Source: Rhynchopus sp. YZ270_cl-10 (taxonomy: Eukaryota; Euglenozoa; Diplonemea; Diplonemida; Diplonemidae). Taken from it: a stretch of 64,000 nucleotides of DNA. Shown here one piece after another: positions 9,406 through 20,016 of this stretch. The notes under the pieces are model-generated. The model worked only from the letters and a program-made list of their open reading frames with translations, did no database searches and had not been told where the DNA came from. Position numbers and translations under genes: made by a program. The stretch covers positions 186,001-250,000 of the forward strand of contig OZ037873.1 of NCBI GenBank assembly GCA_964035575.1, given 5' to 3'. Position 1 is the first letter of the stretch; each line of letters opens with the position of its first letter.

Positions 9406-10736
9406 TTAACTATAAAAAGAAAAGGAAGGTGGAGGTGAAAGAAAGTGCGGTGGTGAGGGCAGCTCTAAACCCGAGAAACTGTTATGGAGTTTCTTATAAT
9501 ACGAAAGAAAAGGGAGGGGAAAAAAATCCCCAAAAAAAATGCGAGAAAAAAAAAAAAGAAGAAAAAGGGGGAAAGTGTGTTGTGTTGTGTTGTGTGTCGC
9601 GGATAGGGGAGGGTGTGGTTAGTGTACGCGCGTTATGCGTGACTGTGGTGGTGATGTTTTTTGTTGTTGTTTTGTTTTTTTTGGGTTTTTTTTTTGCACA
9701 TTTCAAAACGTTTCTTGCACTGTTGGGTGATCTAGGATCGTCTCCGTGAGACACGTAACAGGCTGTGAGAGCTTACTGAGAGCTAGTGAAAAAATCTCTC
9801 CCCGTTCATAGATCACCCAACTGTTGTGGGTGAGGGGGGAAAGGGAAAACACCATAAACTTTTTTTTTTGATTTATTTTGACTTCCTTGATAAATACTGC
9901 TAACTGATGATGCACGGGGAAAGCGCGGGGAGAAGTGGTAAGAGGAGAACTTTATTGGCGAACACCGCCATTGGGAGGGAATTGAGACTTTCCGAAAGAA
10001 CCGTACCTACCTTCTTCTTTGTGACTTTTTATTTTTTTTGACTTTTTGATAAACGCAATCGATGAGAGCACTGATCGCACCCCCCCGCCCCCCTCCCCTC
10101 CCCTCCCAGATAACTTTAAGAAAGGTAAAATAGACTACCACTGGGAAGCAGCCTTCAACAAAAAAACCCCTTCACACCCTCTTACTCACAGTGCACATCT
10201 TTCTTTGACAACTCCGCGGGGATTATCGAACCCTTTTTTTTTTTTTGAAAACATGGGGCCTGCCTTTGCACACTGCACTTTAAAAAAACAGAAAAATTGG
10301 TGTACGAGACCCACGTCTACGCCACCTTGTAAGGTGAAGGGGGGTAGGGGGTACACGACGTTGAAGTAAATGACTTTACTTGTGGCACACGTAAAAACGT
10401 AAGCGTACAGCTTAAACACAAGTAAAATGACATGTAAAACCACAAGTAAAGTAATTTACTTCAACGTCGTGTAGGGGGGCGGGGGGCGGGAACATGGGGG
10501 GAATACATGGAGAATTACTTTCAAAGAGAAAGAAGTGTTTGGGAGTAGGGCGGGACCTAGTTTATGGTGCTTCGAACAACGCCACATCAGAAGAACCAGT
10601 ATTTTGTTTGTTTCGTTTGTGTCGAACAATCGCCAACCCCAGGGTAATAGCCCCCAGGGTGTTAGGGTCTGTACACAACATGTCGCCCGAAGGCTTTGTA
10701 CTGTTTTTTTGTTTTAATTAAAGAGACGTGCATTCC
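9406..10736. other. Intergenic region with small fold-back elements
   Basis: No gene is visible. A palindromic segment at 9723-9820 has inverted ends TTGGGTGATCT and a possible CTG duplication. Another fold-back element lies at 10354-10471. The rest is poly-purine/pyrimidine tracts and a diverged dispersed repeat around 10610-10720 (TCGAACAATCGCC ... GTCGCCCGAAGGC) related to segments near 10850-11000 and 22090-22400. Confidence 0.6.
10354..10471. mobile_element. MITE-like fold-back element, TIR CACGACGTTGAAGTAAAT
   Basis: The ends match as inverted repeats over about 32 bp with one difference, starting CACGACGTTGAAGTAAAT. TA flanks both sides (10352-10353 and 10472-10473), suggesting a Tc1/mariner-type MITE. 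The 118-bp element has no coding capacity. A second, longer copy lies at 43039-43201. Confidence 0.85.
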
Positions 10737-11644
10737 TCAGTAGTCTGGCTGCTGTGGTTGTATCCCCATGTGTGTGACCCACTCCTGTATCTTCTCCAAT
10801 GCTGCTTCCTGTGGTGAAGAGTGTCATGTTTTTGTGTCGACAATCGCCCTTGAACTCAACCTTGAACCATGAACCTAAGAACCCACTTGGGTCTAATCGG
10901 GTCTGTACTCAATATTGTCCAAAGCCTTTTTGTCCTACGCAAGGTATAGACAGTCAGTCGTCCTGAACCCTTGAGAGCAGCTTTTATAAAAAAAAAATCC
11001 CTCCCCCTTTCCTCCCCCCCGGGGGTAGTCTAACATGAGTGCTGGGCACCTTGGTATTGCTTACCTTTTAGAATGGTTGTTTGTACCCGAGGCTGTTACA
11101 CGCAGCATCCTAAATACAAACCATAGTACAATCTAAGGATGCCCAAAAACAATAATCATCTAAAATCTAAAAAAATGTATACCTGATCCTCAACGCTATT
11201 GCTAGGGAGCTCGAGGATGGTCGCAGATGGGTACGACTCGCGCGCTTCTTCAGCACAAATGCCGATGATCTCACATTCGGTGTTTTCCTCACGCTTTTTG
11301 TCTGAGTATCCACGCGCCACGAGTCTGTCGTACAGCTGCTCCGTTGAACACCGGAGGACAACCACGAGCTGAAACCATCGCTCCGGAAAGAGCTCCGAGG
11401 AGTGGTAGTCTGCAACCTTGCCGCCCTCAACCATAATGTTCTCAAGGTGGTCCAACAGCGAGTCCTCGTCCGGTATCAACGTGTCAAATTCCTCATCCCT
11501 TGTTTCTATGAAGCCCTGCTCCTTCACCACGTCGCCCACGTTCACATGTGTCAGCCCTGTCACCTCAGCCACACTCTTCGCCAAACTCGTCTTCCCCACC
11601 CCAGGTGTTCCTGTCACCAAAATATTTGGCACTGCAGGCTCCAT
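10737..11644 (-). CDS. AK6: Adenylate kinase isoenzyme 6 (nuclear adenylate kinase/ribosome factor)
   Basis: Exon 1 is 11183-11644 (154 codons) and exon 2 is 10737-10808 (23 codons plus stop). Donor CAG/GTATAC and acceptor CCACAG join in phase 0, giving 177 residues, close to the usual size (about 172 in human). The protein starts with a Walker A loop, GTPGVGKTS at 12-20. THVNVGDVVKE, YHSSELFPERWFQLVVVLRC and the RGYSDKK lid with ENTECEI follow the AK6/Fap7 pattern. AK6 phosphorylates AMP and helps mature the small ribosomal subunit. Exon 2 encodes the conserved C-terminal helix (IQEWVTHMG). The intron (10809-11182) carries a dispersed repeat with a GTCGACAATCGCC motif. Confidence 0.95.
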
Positions 11645-11878
11645 TATCTACTATGTGTGTATGCCCTCGATTGTTTGTGTATGATGCCTGTTTTGATTAG
11701 AGTGAGTAGTGTTCAATGACTAGGACAGTGGGTGAAGGAGAGGGGCGGGGAAAACAAACAAAAAAAAAAGCTCTTTTTTTTCGGGGAAAGGATGGGAGCC
11801 TTCTGGAATTTTTTTGTTCCATTTTTTTTTCTCTTTTCATACCTTCCATTTTTACTCTTGGTAAGGTCTGTACATAGT

Positions 11879-12266
11879 ATGGATGTAGAAAGTACGTCAC
11901 GATAAAAACGTACGTTTTTTTTTCCCAAAAATCGGGCTATGGGATACGCCCTTTACGTCCTTTTCCCCCCATCACGTACATGATCACGTAAAAAAAAAAA
12001 AGGTACGTATTCGGGTACGTGATCACGTCCTTCTTTTTTTGACACGTGAAAGCGGTGGCTTTGCGACGGCAGCTATGGGGAGTCATTGATTAGTGTATTG
12101 AATTTGAGGATACACGAAGGTTTCTAGACCTCAAGAGTGTGGGCACACACTTTGCGAGCAGAACGCTCTTCGTGATGGGGTGCGTTTATTCCCTTTTGTT
12201 GGTCACGTACGTCAGGTAACGTGAAAAAACGTGAAAAAAGGTACGTGACATACTTTCTACATCCAT
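11879..12266. mobile_element. TIR element, ends ATGGATGTAGAAAGTA
   Basis: The left end ATGGATGTAGAAAGTA-CGTCACG recurs inverted at the right end with one difference. Many ACGTAC/ACGTGATCACGT palindromes lie inside. There is no coding sequence, and I could not identify a target duplication. Confidence 0.7.
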
Positions 12267-12359
12267 TATAATAGGTGACGTTTCTTCTTTGTTTTGTTTT
12301 TTTTTTTTTTTTGTTTTTTGTTTTTTGCGCCTTTCTCCTCTCTCTGGGGGTACAAACAC

Positions 12360-13444
12360 CAGGCTATTTCCTAACTCTGGGGCGTTTTTTCCAAAATTTC
12401 GAAAAAGAAATGCAAAAAAAGTGCGGCATTTTTGTGAGATTTTTTTCCGCCCAAGAGGGCGTTTTGTTGCATTTCCGAGCCAATCCCGGCTTGTGGTGGG
12501 GCATATTCGGAAAAATGGACAAAAATTTAGTGACTTAAATTTTCGCAAAATATGAACCCATACTCGTAAACAAGGGTCATTTTCAGGAAAATTCGGAAAA
12601 TTCCGACATTTGGAAGCAATTTTCCCCCTGAAAAAAACAGTGGGTTTTCAGCTCCAAAACATACCGCGATTGGAATTTCCGGAATCCGCCCGCGCTGTGG
12701 TGGGGTCACTTTGCCGAAATGGCCAAATTCTTGGTTTTGGTCAAAATCCATGTAGGGTAAAGAGGGCCAAGGCCAAGGTAAATCCCACAACCAAATTTTC
12801 TCTCCCTGATCCTGACGTCTTGAAACATGAAAATGCCCGAAAACACCGGCATTTGCATTTCCGGAATCCGTGCGTTGTGTGGTGGGGTCAATTTGCCGAA
12901 ATGGACAAGTTCTTGGTTTTGGTCAAAATCCGTCAGTGTAAGGTAAAGGGGGCAAGTGTTTGCCTGTAGAAACTGGTAGGGAACAAGAAGCGCCGCAGGC
13001 GCACGGTACCCAACTTTTTTTTTTGTACCTTTTCTCCACTTTCTTTTGATTGCACGAGCCGATTGCTCTCCACGGTGGGGTCATATGTGTCCAAAAACAC
13101 TCTAAGGTACTATTATTCTGAAATAAGATTCAATGGTTTCTTAAGGAATCCTCATATCGTGATATCTCTGAAAACCCTCGAAAACGAACCCCGCCGGAGG
13201 CGGATTTTTTTTAGTCACATGTGCGCAAAAATACTTTTTTCTTGCTTATTTCGCACATTTGGGAGCACGAGACCCCAACATTTTTTTCCCTGGTCACTTT
13301 TTCCCAGACAGAAGTGCCCTACCTACCTTCCCCCTTAGGCGAAAAAAAAGTGCGGCAACCGGGAAAATTTGGTCGGTAAAAAAAGTGCGGCATTTCCAAA
13401 ATCTCAAATCCTAAAATTGAAACTCAGATTTAGGAAATAGCCTG
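12360..13444. mobile_element. Non-autonomous hAT element, TIR CAGGCTATTTCCTAA, TSD ACAAACAC
   Basis: Ends CAGGCTATTTCCTAA / TTAGGAAATAGCCTG are exact inverted repeats. The 8-bp duplication ACAAACAC is perfect (12352-12359 and 13445-13452). The 1,085-bp interior holds tandem variants of a block with CATTTCCGGAATCCG and GTGGTGGGGTCA (12480-12960), and one copy of the shared core hairpin in reverse (near 12987-13013). There is no transposase. The internal CATTTCCGGAATCCG block recurs at 21145-21380, 42230-42600 and 55950-56030. Confidence 0.93.
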
Positions 13445-14086
13445 ACAAACACCCACAACATTTTTTTTTTTAACTCGAACAACCGCACATGGAACGCAAC
13501 AATGTTCCCAGATGTCAAAACCTTTTTAACACCCCCCTCCACAGAAGCACCATTTTTTTAGAAAAATGAAAGGAAAAATAACTTTAGATGACTGTGCCGC
13601 ACACATGCATCGAACAAAAGGGAGGGTGGAACCCCGGGGGGAAAAAATAGAAGAAAAAAAAATTGTAATTTGCATACACCCTGTAGGGGGTATAGCTACA
13701 CTGTTCTAGTCTCGTTCTTTTTGTGGGGAAAACGACATCATTGTGAATTAAAAGGAGTGCGGCTGAAAGATGGGGTAGCCCTGACACAGGGGGGCGCGTC
13801 CAACATGTGGAGGTTGTGGTGGGGGAGGGAAACGTCAAAAAAAACTACAACCGCGCAAATCCGAGAATATACAAAAATGAACAAAAAAAAAAAAATCCAA
13901 AAAAGGGGGAGAAAAGAGGGGGAGGGAAACAAAAAACACACGCCTTAAATATTTTTTGGGTGTTTCGTCTCGAAAAAAGTTCGGAAAACACCCCTTTTTT
14001 TCCCCTTCTTTTTCACCTCGATAAATTGTTGGAAATAGTGCAGTTGCCTATATTTTTTGCAAAAGCTACCACTATTCGGTTCATTT

Positions 14087-14822
14087 CAGGGTTTCCGCCA
14101 GGGGGTACCGGGGTGTACTTTGGTACACCCCAATATTTTTCCCGGAAAAATTTGGATTTTTACAGGGATTCGGGGTGTACCAAAGTACACCCCGAGAAAA
14201 ATGGGGTTTTAGAGGTTGTAGATGACCCCCCGTGGTCATGTGACCCCACCGTGCAGAGCGTTTCAAAAGAAGTGGAAGAAAAGGGGGGTAAAATCTAGAA
14301 AAAAAAGAGAAAAAAAGTAGCGTACCGTGCGCCTGCGGCGCTGTGTTGCTAGTTATTTGATGTTGCTATATTCTAAACTAAAGGAGGCTTCGGTGCAAGC
14401 GACGAGTGCATTCACTTTCTATTACATGTTCCAACGGCAGCACTGTAATCACTGTGTAGCGCCATGCAATGAAAAAAGCAAATACCATCACCCTCTCACA
14501 AGACACCTTACCTTGTTAAGCTTCCACCCCCGACCTCCAAACGAACCACCTCTACCAAAGACCGCCCTTCTGCAGCCCAGTGGAAGTGACACCTCAACCG
14601 GTAGTGAGCGTATCTCGCGCCTCCCCTTCCGCCCTTTCAACCCTTCCCAAAAAATTTTTTTGTAGCACCCCCCGCACGCTTCGCCTCTCTACCTGTGTCT
14701 GCCAGGGAGGTGCGCGCGAAGCGCGCGACGACCGCTTTTTCGGGGAGAAAAAAAATTTTTTTGGGGGTCGTTTTCATGGTACACCCCAATTTCTGAAACC
14801 CCAAATCCTGGCGGAAACCCTG
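14087..14822. mobile_element. hAT-like element, TIR CAGGGTTTCCGCCAGG, 5-bp duplication
   Basis: The ends CAGGGTTTCCGCCAGG match exactly as inverted repeats. CATTT flanks both ends (14082-14086 and 14823-14827); an 8-bp match is not present. Near both ends lie GGGGTGTACTTTGGTACACC-type palindromes. The interior carries the shared core hairpin (14313-14342) and a GCGCGCGAAGCGCGC palindrome near 14712. There is no transposase. Confidence 0.8.
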
Positions 14823-15014
14823 CATTTATGAAAAAAAAATATATATCCAGATAACGTATCCACGTTATGTGTCTCTAACTTACTTTGGGTAGAATAAAAA
14901 CTGGTGGCTATTGATGCAGGCACACACCTCCTACTGAATTCACCGCACGATGCCATCCAAGTATGACGGATGAAAGTACAAAAAAGGGTTGTTTCGTTCA
15001 GTTGTGTGAAACAA

Positions 15015-15125
15015 CCACCTGATTTTTACCCCGCGAAAAGGCGCGCGCGTATAGGACCGTATAGGTCCGTACAGGCATATACGGACCGTCCGGACAAGCC
15101 TATACGCAGGATAAAAATCAGGTGG
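15015..15125. mobile_element. Short TIR element, ends CCACCTGATTTTTA, TSD AACAA
   Basis: The 111-bp element has inverted ends CCACCTGATTTTTA and is flanked by AACAA on both sides (15010-15014 and 15126-15130). The interior repeats TATAGGACCGTATAGGTCCG-like motifs that fold back. It is non-coding. Confidence 0.75.
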
Positions 15126-15602
15126 AACAAAGGAGAAGTGTGATTAAGATTAACCTCAACATCTTGTGCGTAAGTCATCTTGTCGCCGTATCTAATCCTT
15201 GGGGTGACAAAAACTCAATCTTTTTAGTTTTACAATAAATCCTATTTTTATTGCAAAATAAAAGAGGTGCAAAACAAAACGCCTGTTAAAAAAAAGACCA
15301 AAGATTTTGTTTTGATCTGGTTTAGTGTAGCTGCCTCAGACAGTTCTTCCCTCATTTTTAAAAAAAAACACAACTTTGAAAGAAATAACGTTGGAATTAC
15401 AGTACGCCTTTGAGACGCAGAACACTTGACTAGAGAAACTCATCCTCCCCCCCTCCGATCCCGAACATACCCCCCCCAATTTGTAGGTGTGCACTAACCT
15501 CTCTTATACCCCCACCCCACTCTACTATTTTATTTTGTCCTTTTTTTTGATAATCTGTGTATCCATATTCAGACAGTCTTTTTCACTATTTTTTTTTTTT
15601 TG

Positions 15603-18589
15603 TCATCTATCTTCCGAGGACTCTGAGAGAGGATCGTGGACGTCTTTGGGCCATTCGGACCAGGGAATGCCTATCCAAGGGTCCCAGCGTGCATCTGGGA
15701 AGGGGGCGACTGACTCCGCGTAGGGTTCGCGCACCTCGTTGCGGAGCATGGTTACGAGGGTTGCGAAGGTGGGGCGCTTGTGTGGCTTCGACAGACACAT
15801 GGTCTGTACGTCGCGTACCCCCTGTGGTATGCGCTCGCCAGCAATGCGCTCCAGCACCTTCGGCCTGCTTATATAGTTCATGATACGCCACGAGCAGTCG
15901 TCCTTCCAGTCTCTTTCAAAGGGGATGTCGCCGGACATCAGCTCCGTCTGAAGGGAAATGATATGAAATGCAAATGGTGCTGGCAAAAGAAAAATATTCA
16001 TATACTTTCAGTTCACAGAATTGAAAGTATTTGAGAGGGTCAACACATCTTTTTTTTTGGTTGGAAAAGTGAATAAGATGACCCTATAAGCCTCTCACGT
16101 TTAGTCACCTTTTTTGATCGCAATCGGTATCGCACAGCGAAAAGATGACGTTGCGCCCATGAAGACCGGACCATTGACTAATCATAACACTACGCAAAAT
16201 ACGCACTTTCGACTACCATCACCAACAAAATTTCCAATCAAAGAAGAGACAGTTTAAGTACGTTATACAGACACATGCAAGGAAGAAAACAAAGAAACAA
16301 AGAAACAAAGAAAAGCTTATCGGATGATCCTAAGCCTCGCGCGTGGTCACCTTGACAACACCAACAAAATATGACATACCATCAATACCCCAAAGCTGTA
16401 CACATCGCAGGCATCTGAGTACGGCTGTTCTGCCCACACTTCTGGTGCCATGAAGGCGAACGTACCCTGCAAAATGGGAAGAAAAGTTTAAAAGAAAGAG
16501 GACGCTTTTACGTTAGGGCACCTTGTACTCATGGAATAATGTAAGGGTAAGAAGCTCTGTCTGTCTGGTGCCTTTCCAACCATCGCCGCTCATAAGATGT
16601 GTTCGATGCATAAATGCAGTTCTTTTAACAAGGTTATAACACTTTTTTTTTGTTGCATCGGCCAAAACAGATACGTTCGAAAATAGCATTGAAAAAAGGC
16701 TTTGGGTACTTCAGAACAGTGCAGTTCATTTCCTAAAACGAAATTTGGAAGGGGAAAAAAAAAATCCCAATACCTTGATCAGAGACTTGTCCTTTTTGTG
16801 CTTTATCGATTTGGGCGGTGCGAACTGTGTTGCGCTTGATTTGCTCCGTTCCCCTGGGGCGTCGTTTTTGTTGCCCCCTGTTGTGCTGCCTCCGCCACCC
16901 ATTTTTGAGAGTCCGAAGTCTGCGATCTTCATTGTGTCACCAGTGACGAATACATTCGCGCTTTTGAGGTCACGATGGAAGATGCGCTTATGGTGGAGGA
17001 AAGCCATTCCTTTTGCGATATGCATCATCCACGATATCTTGCGGGACCATACAACCTTCATGTCTGCTTCCATCATGTTTTTGAAAGCTTCCTGGAGTGT
17101 CCCCGACTCGCAGTACTCCGTGATGATGGCGAGCCTCTCCTTCTCAAACACCGCCCCCAGCAGCATCAGGATGTTCGGGTGGCGCAGCAGGGTCATGATT
17201 TTCACCTCGGTCTTCCACACCTCCAGCTCGTCCTCGGACCATGCCTTGTCGCTGCGTAGCACCTTCACTGCGACCTCTGTCGCTTGGTAGTCGCCCTTAT
17301 ACACCTAAGGGAATGTGGTTGAATGTGTGAAGTGCAAATTATCAGTTCCATTTTCTCTATTCAAAAGAAGAAAAAGCCGGCTCAAGGATGTTCAAAAAAA
17401 CGATCTCTAAATGTGCAGTAAAAATTAAGAATCAAAACTGTGGGGAAAAGAAAGAAAGATTTGTAAGATGACCTTTAGTCAGTCACCTTGATCGCATTTG
17501 GTATCTAGGTGGGGGGAGGAGGGAAAGAATCGAAGGTTGTGTGTGTTGTAAGTGACCCATACCGTTCCGAATCCCCCACACCCGAGCAAGGCCTCCCTGT
17601 CGATTGTGATGTCTGTGAACACAATCCCGAAGTTGGTGATCATGTTCTGTGCGGTGGGGTGGTGTGTTTCATTTTTTAAAAAAAGGTCTCAATTTCATAC
17701 ACTTTCAAAATCAAAATCAAAACCAAAAAAAAAAGTTGACTAAAAATACAGCCCTCTCGTGAACAGTTTACCATGGTAACCGGTGCACCGGGGTGGACCC
17801 CCAACACTCCTACATCCATTTCGAGGTTATCACCTGATCAAAGAAGAGTACAATGAAACTTCAAGTTTTGTTCTACAACCACCTCACTCCGCCTTGTGAA
17901 CAACATAGTACCACAGTCCATCAACACCCTTCCCATACCTTCCCGATCCCCTCAAGCAAGCCCTCCATGCCTGCTTCCTGCTGGCCCGCTTTCCGCCCTG
18001 TTGATGCCGTGCGATGTCGTGCGCCGCCTGGACTGCGGTTCATATCGAGCTGGATGCGGAGGGCAGACTTGAGGCTGTCACGCTCCTGCGTCACCTTCCC
18101 GAGCTGCTGCTTGAGCTGGTAGTACTGCGAGGCAGAGGGACCACTGCCACCACTGCTAGTACCACCACCACCTTGCGAGCCCGACGCTACAGACGCAGGC
18201 GTACCTGCACCTGGCCGTCTCAGGAACAAAGGCGAGGAGGAGGACGCACGGAGAGTGGCAGGAGAAGCGGACCGAGGCGTGCCTGCTTCCTTCTGGCGTC
18301 GAGGCTGTACCGGCCGTGCTGCCCCTGTTGGTGTCACGCTCGGGACCCGCCGATGGGCCTGTGGAGTCGCACTCCGTTTCACCAAATTATGAGAATTTTG
18401 TGACGTCCCCCTCTCCACTCCCGTCGGCGTCCTACTCCGCCGCACCCCCGATGCTTTCGCATCTCGTGTGGTCTTGCCAGCAAGCACCTCACGCCGTCTG
18501 CTCTCCTGCACCAAAGTCAAGCTCGGTGGTGCAGGCACCCTCTTCCCTCCACCCCCAGGCTTCTTCGGTACCGCGCCCCCCAGCACCAT
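15603..18589 (-). CDS. Raf/MLK-like protein kinase, five exons
   Basis: Exons: 17939-18589, 17563-17646, 16774-17304, 16380-16466 and 15603-15947. All four introns are GT-AG and all junctions are phase 0, giving 565 residues. Residues 1-217 are a Pro/Ser/Thr- and Arg-rich tail without a recognised domain. The kinase domain starts near 230: Gly loop [11 protein letters not shown], lysine K259 (VAVKVLRSD), HRDLKSAN with D357, DFG with D374, and APE at 429-431. The HRDLKSAN form and [12 protein letters not shown] favour the tyrosine-kinase-like Ser/Thr kinases (Raf, MLK and plant Raf-like). The activation segment between DFG and APE is about 58 residues, roughly twice normal, with a Gly/Ser/Lys-rich insert. 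Exon 5 encodes the C-lobe with RPTFATLV. Introns contain dispersed repeats R2 and R3. Confidence 0.95.
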
Positions 18590-18947
18590 ATAAAATTACA
18601 AAAAAAAAACAAAAAACTACGTTTTTATTTTCCCCCGGCCCCCAACCGCGCTACACAAAATAAAAACGGCAGACAAGGTGGCAATGTGTGTTGGTGGTGT
18701 ATATGTGTGTGGGGGGGTAATGTCTGAGAGAATTTTTTTGGTGTGGGTGTTCATAAGAAAAACTGCAAAACTGAACAAAATTATGAGGAATAAATCCTCC
18801 ATATTGGGTGATAACCAAAAGCGTGGAAAAGTTTACCGTTGGCTGTAACTATAGCTCGCTCATCTAAGCAAAAGGATTTCACCAAATATGCATTCAAATT
18901 GAAAGCGGGAATCAAACCCCATCCCATCTCAAAAAAAGCCACCGATT

Positions 18948-19967
18948 TTACCCTGTTAAGGAGAGAACCGGTTGCTTTGCAGAATTTCCTGAAGAGATGT
19001 ACCGGCGGAAGCTGGTACAGTCACCTCCTCCTCCTCCATCCCCATTGCCTCTCTCCGGCTTTGTTGGGCGTATCGCCTCACCCCCCATACGCCCTTTACG
19101 CTCAACCACACTATGCACATTCATGAGACTCACCCGCTCACCAGGCACACTTTCCACCCACAGCCATGCAAGTTCACCCTTGCACTCCTTCACCACACGT
19201 GCCCTCTGGTGTACCTCCTGCAACAGCAGATTTTCTACATGACGCCCCCCACCCCACATTCTCAGCAACTCCGTCCAATATTTTAGATGGCCACTCGAAA
19301 CCATACTTTGCGGTGCACAGAAAGGCCCAAGGGGTTCCTTCGCGCGGGGGAGAGGGGGTGCTGTGGGGAGGAGGGAGATTTGTTCCGAATCAGCAAGCAC
19401 CGCGGCGGAAGCACGTTGTACAGCAATGCTGTGGAAATGGTCGCGGCAGTGGTGATATGCGGGGCAGCTTTGCCAGAGGAGGCGAAGCTCTTTTCGCTCC
19501 GTTTCTTCTGTGGTAAGGTGTGAGCGGCGGGTGGTGGTTTCATTACGAGAGGCGAGGTCTTGCTCGATGGCGTTCATTCGGATGGATTCAATGATGACCG
19601 AGGCACGGTGCCGACGATAGCAGAGTTGTATTGTAACTGCGCTGTTATCTTGCCTATTTTTTCTGGTACGAGAAATGAGACGTCTAACGGCAATCAGAAC
19701 AGCAGTGATGTTGTACCATCGGATGCGTAAATCTAAGTGAATCTTATGCACCCTCGCCCGATGCTGCCTCAACCACCACAACGCTTGAATCAGATGCGCG
19801 CTCTTCGTCGTCACCTCAATCTCTTTAATAGCCTCCTCGCGTTTGCGTTCCTGAAGTATTCGGTACATTTTTTGGATCGCAAGAGCGGCTGCTTCCTGTT
19901 GATTCACTATCGCAGCAACTGCCGGCTGTTTTTTCTTCTTCTTCTTCGCCACACGCTTAGGAGGCAT
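18948..19967 (-). CDS. IQ-motif (calmodulin-binding-like) protein
   Basis: A single exon of 339 residues, starting at the Met in MPPKRVAKKKKKKQ; an upstream in-frame Met at 20054 would add a low-complexity stretch read from CT repeats, so the internal start is preferred. Three IQ-like motifs are visible: IQKMYRILQERKREE from residue 31, IQALWWLRQHRARV from 60 and IQLCYRRHRAS from 113, in a basic helical region. The remainder (130-339) has scattered Trp-rich helices and a Gly/Asp-rich tail. Such motifs bind calmodulin or myosin light chains; no motor or other enzymatic domain is present. The promoter-proximal DNA (19980-20040) is a long GA/CT tract. The exact function is unknown. Confidence 0.8.
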   Translation of the reverse strand: MPPKRVAKKKKKKQPAVAAIVNQQEAAALAIQKMYRILQERKREEAIKEIEVTTKSAHLIQALWWLRQHRARVHKIHLDLRIRWYNITAVLIAVRRLISRTRKNRQDNSAVTIQLCYRRHRASVIIESIRMNAIEQDLASRNETTTRRSHLTTEETERKELRLLWQSCPAYHHCRDHFHSIAVQRASAAVLADSEQISLLPTAPPLPRAKEPLGPFCAPQSMVSSGHLKYWTELLRMWGGGRHVENLLLQEVHQRARVVKECKGELAWLWVESVPGERVSLMNVHSVVERKGRMGGEAIRPTKPERGNGDGGGGGDCTSFRRYISSGNSAKQPVLSLTG

Positions 19968-19984
19968 CGTGAGGAAGAAGGGGG

Positions 19985-20016
<32 letters not shown>

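Larger units (their letters stand above)
11645..15602. other. Gene-free region with four inserted elements
   Basis: Elements at 11879-12266, 12360-13444, 14087-14822 and 15015-15125 account for most of the region. Between 13445 and 14086 there are A-rich tracts and no convincing exon. 15126-15602 contains T-rich DNA downstream of the kinase stop. The open frames translate repeats or homopolymers. Confidence 0.6.
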
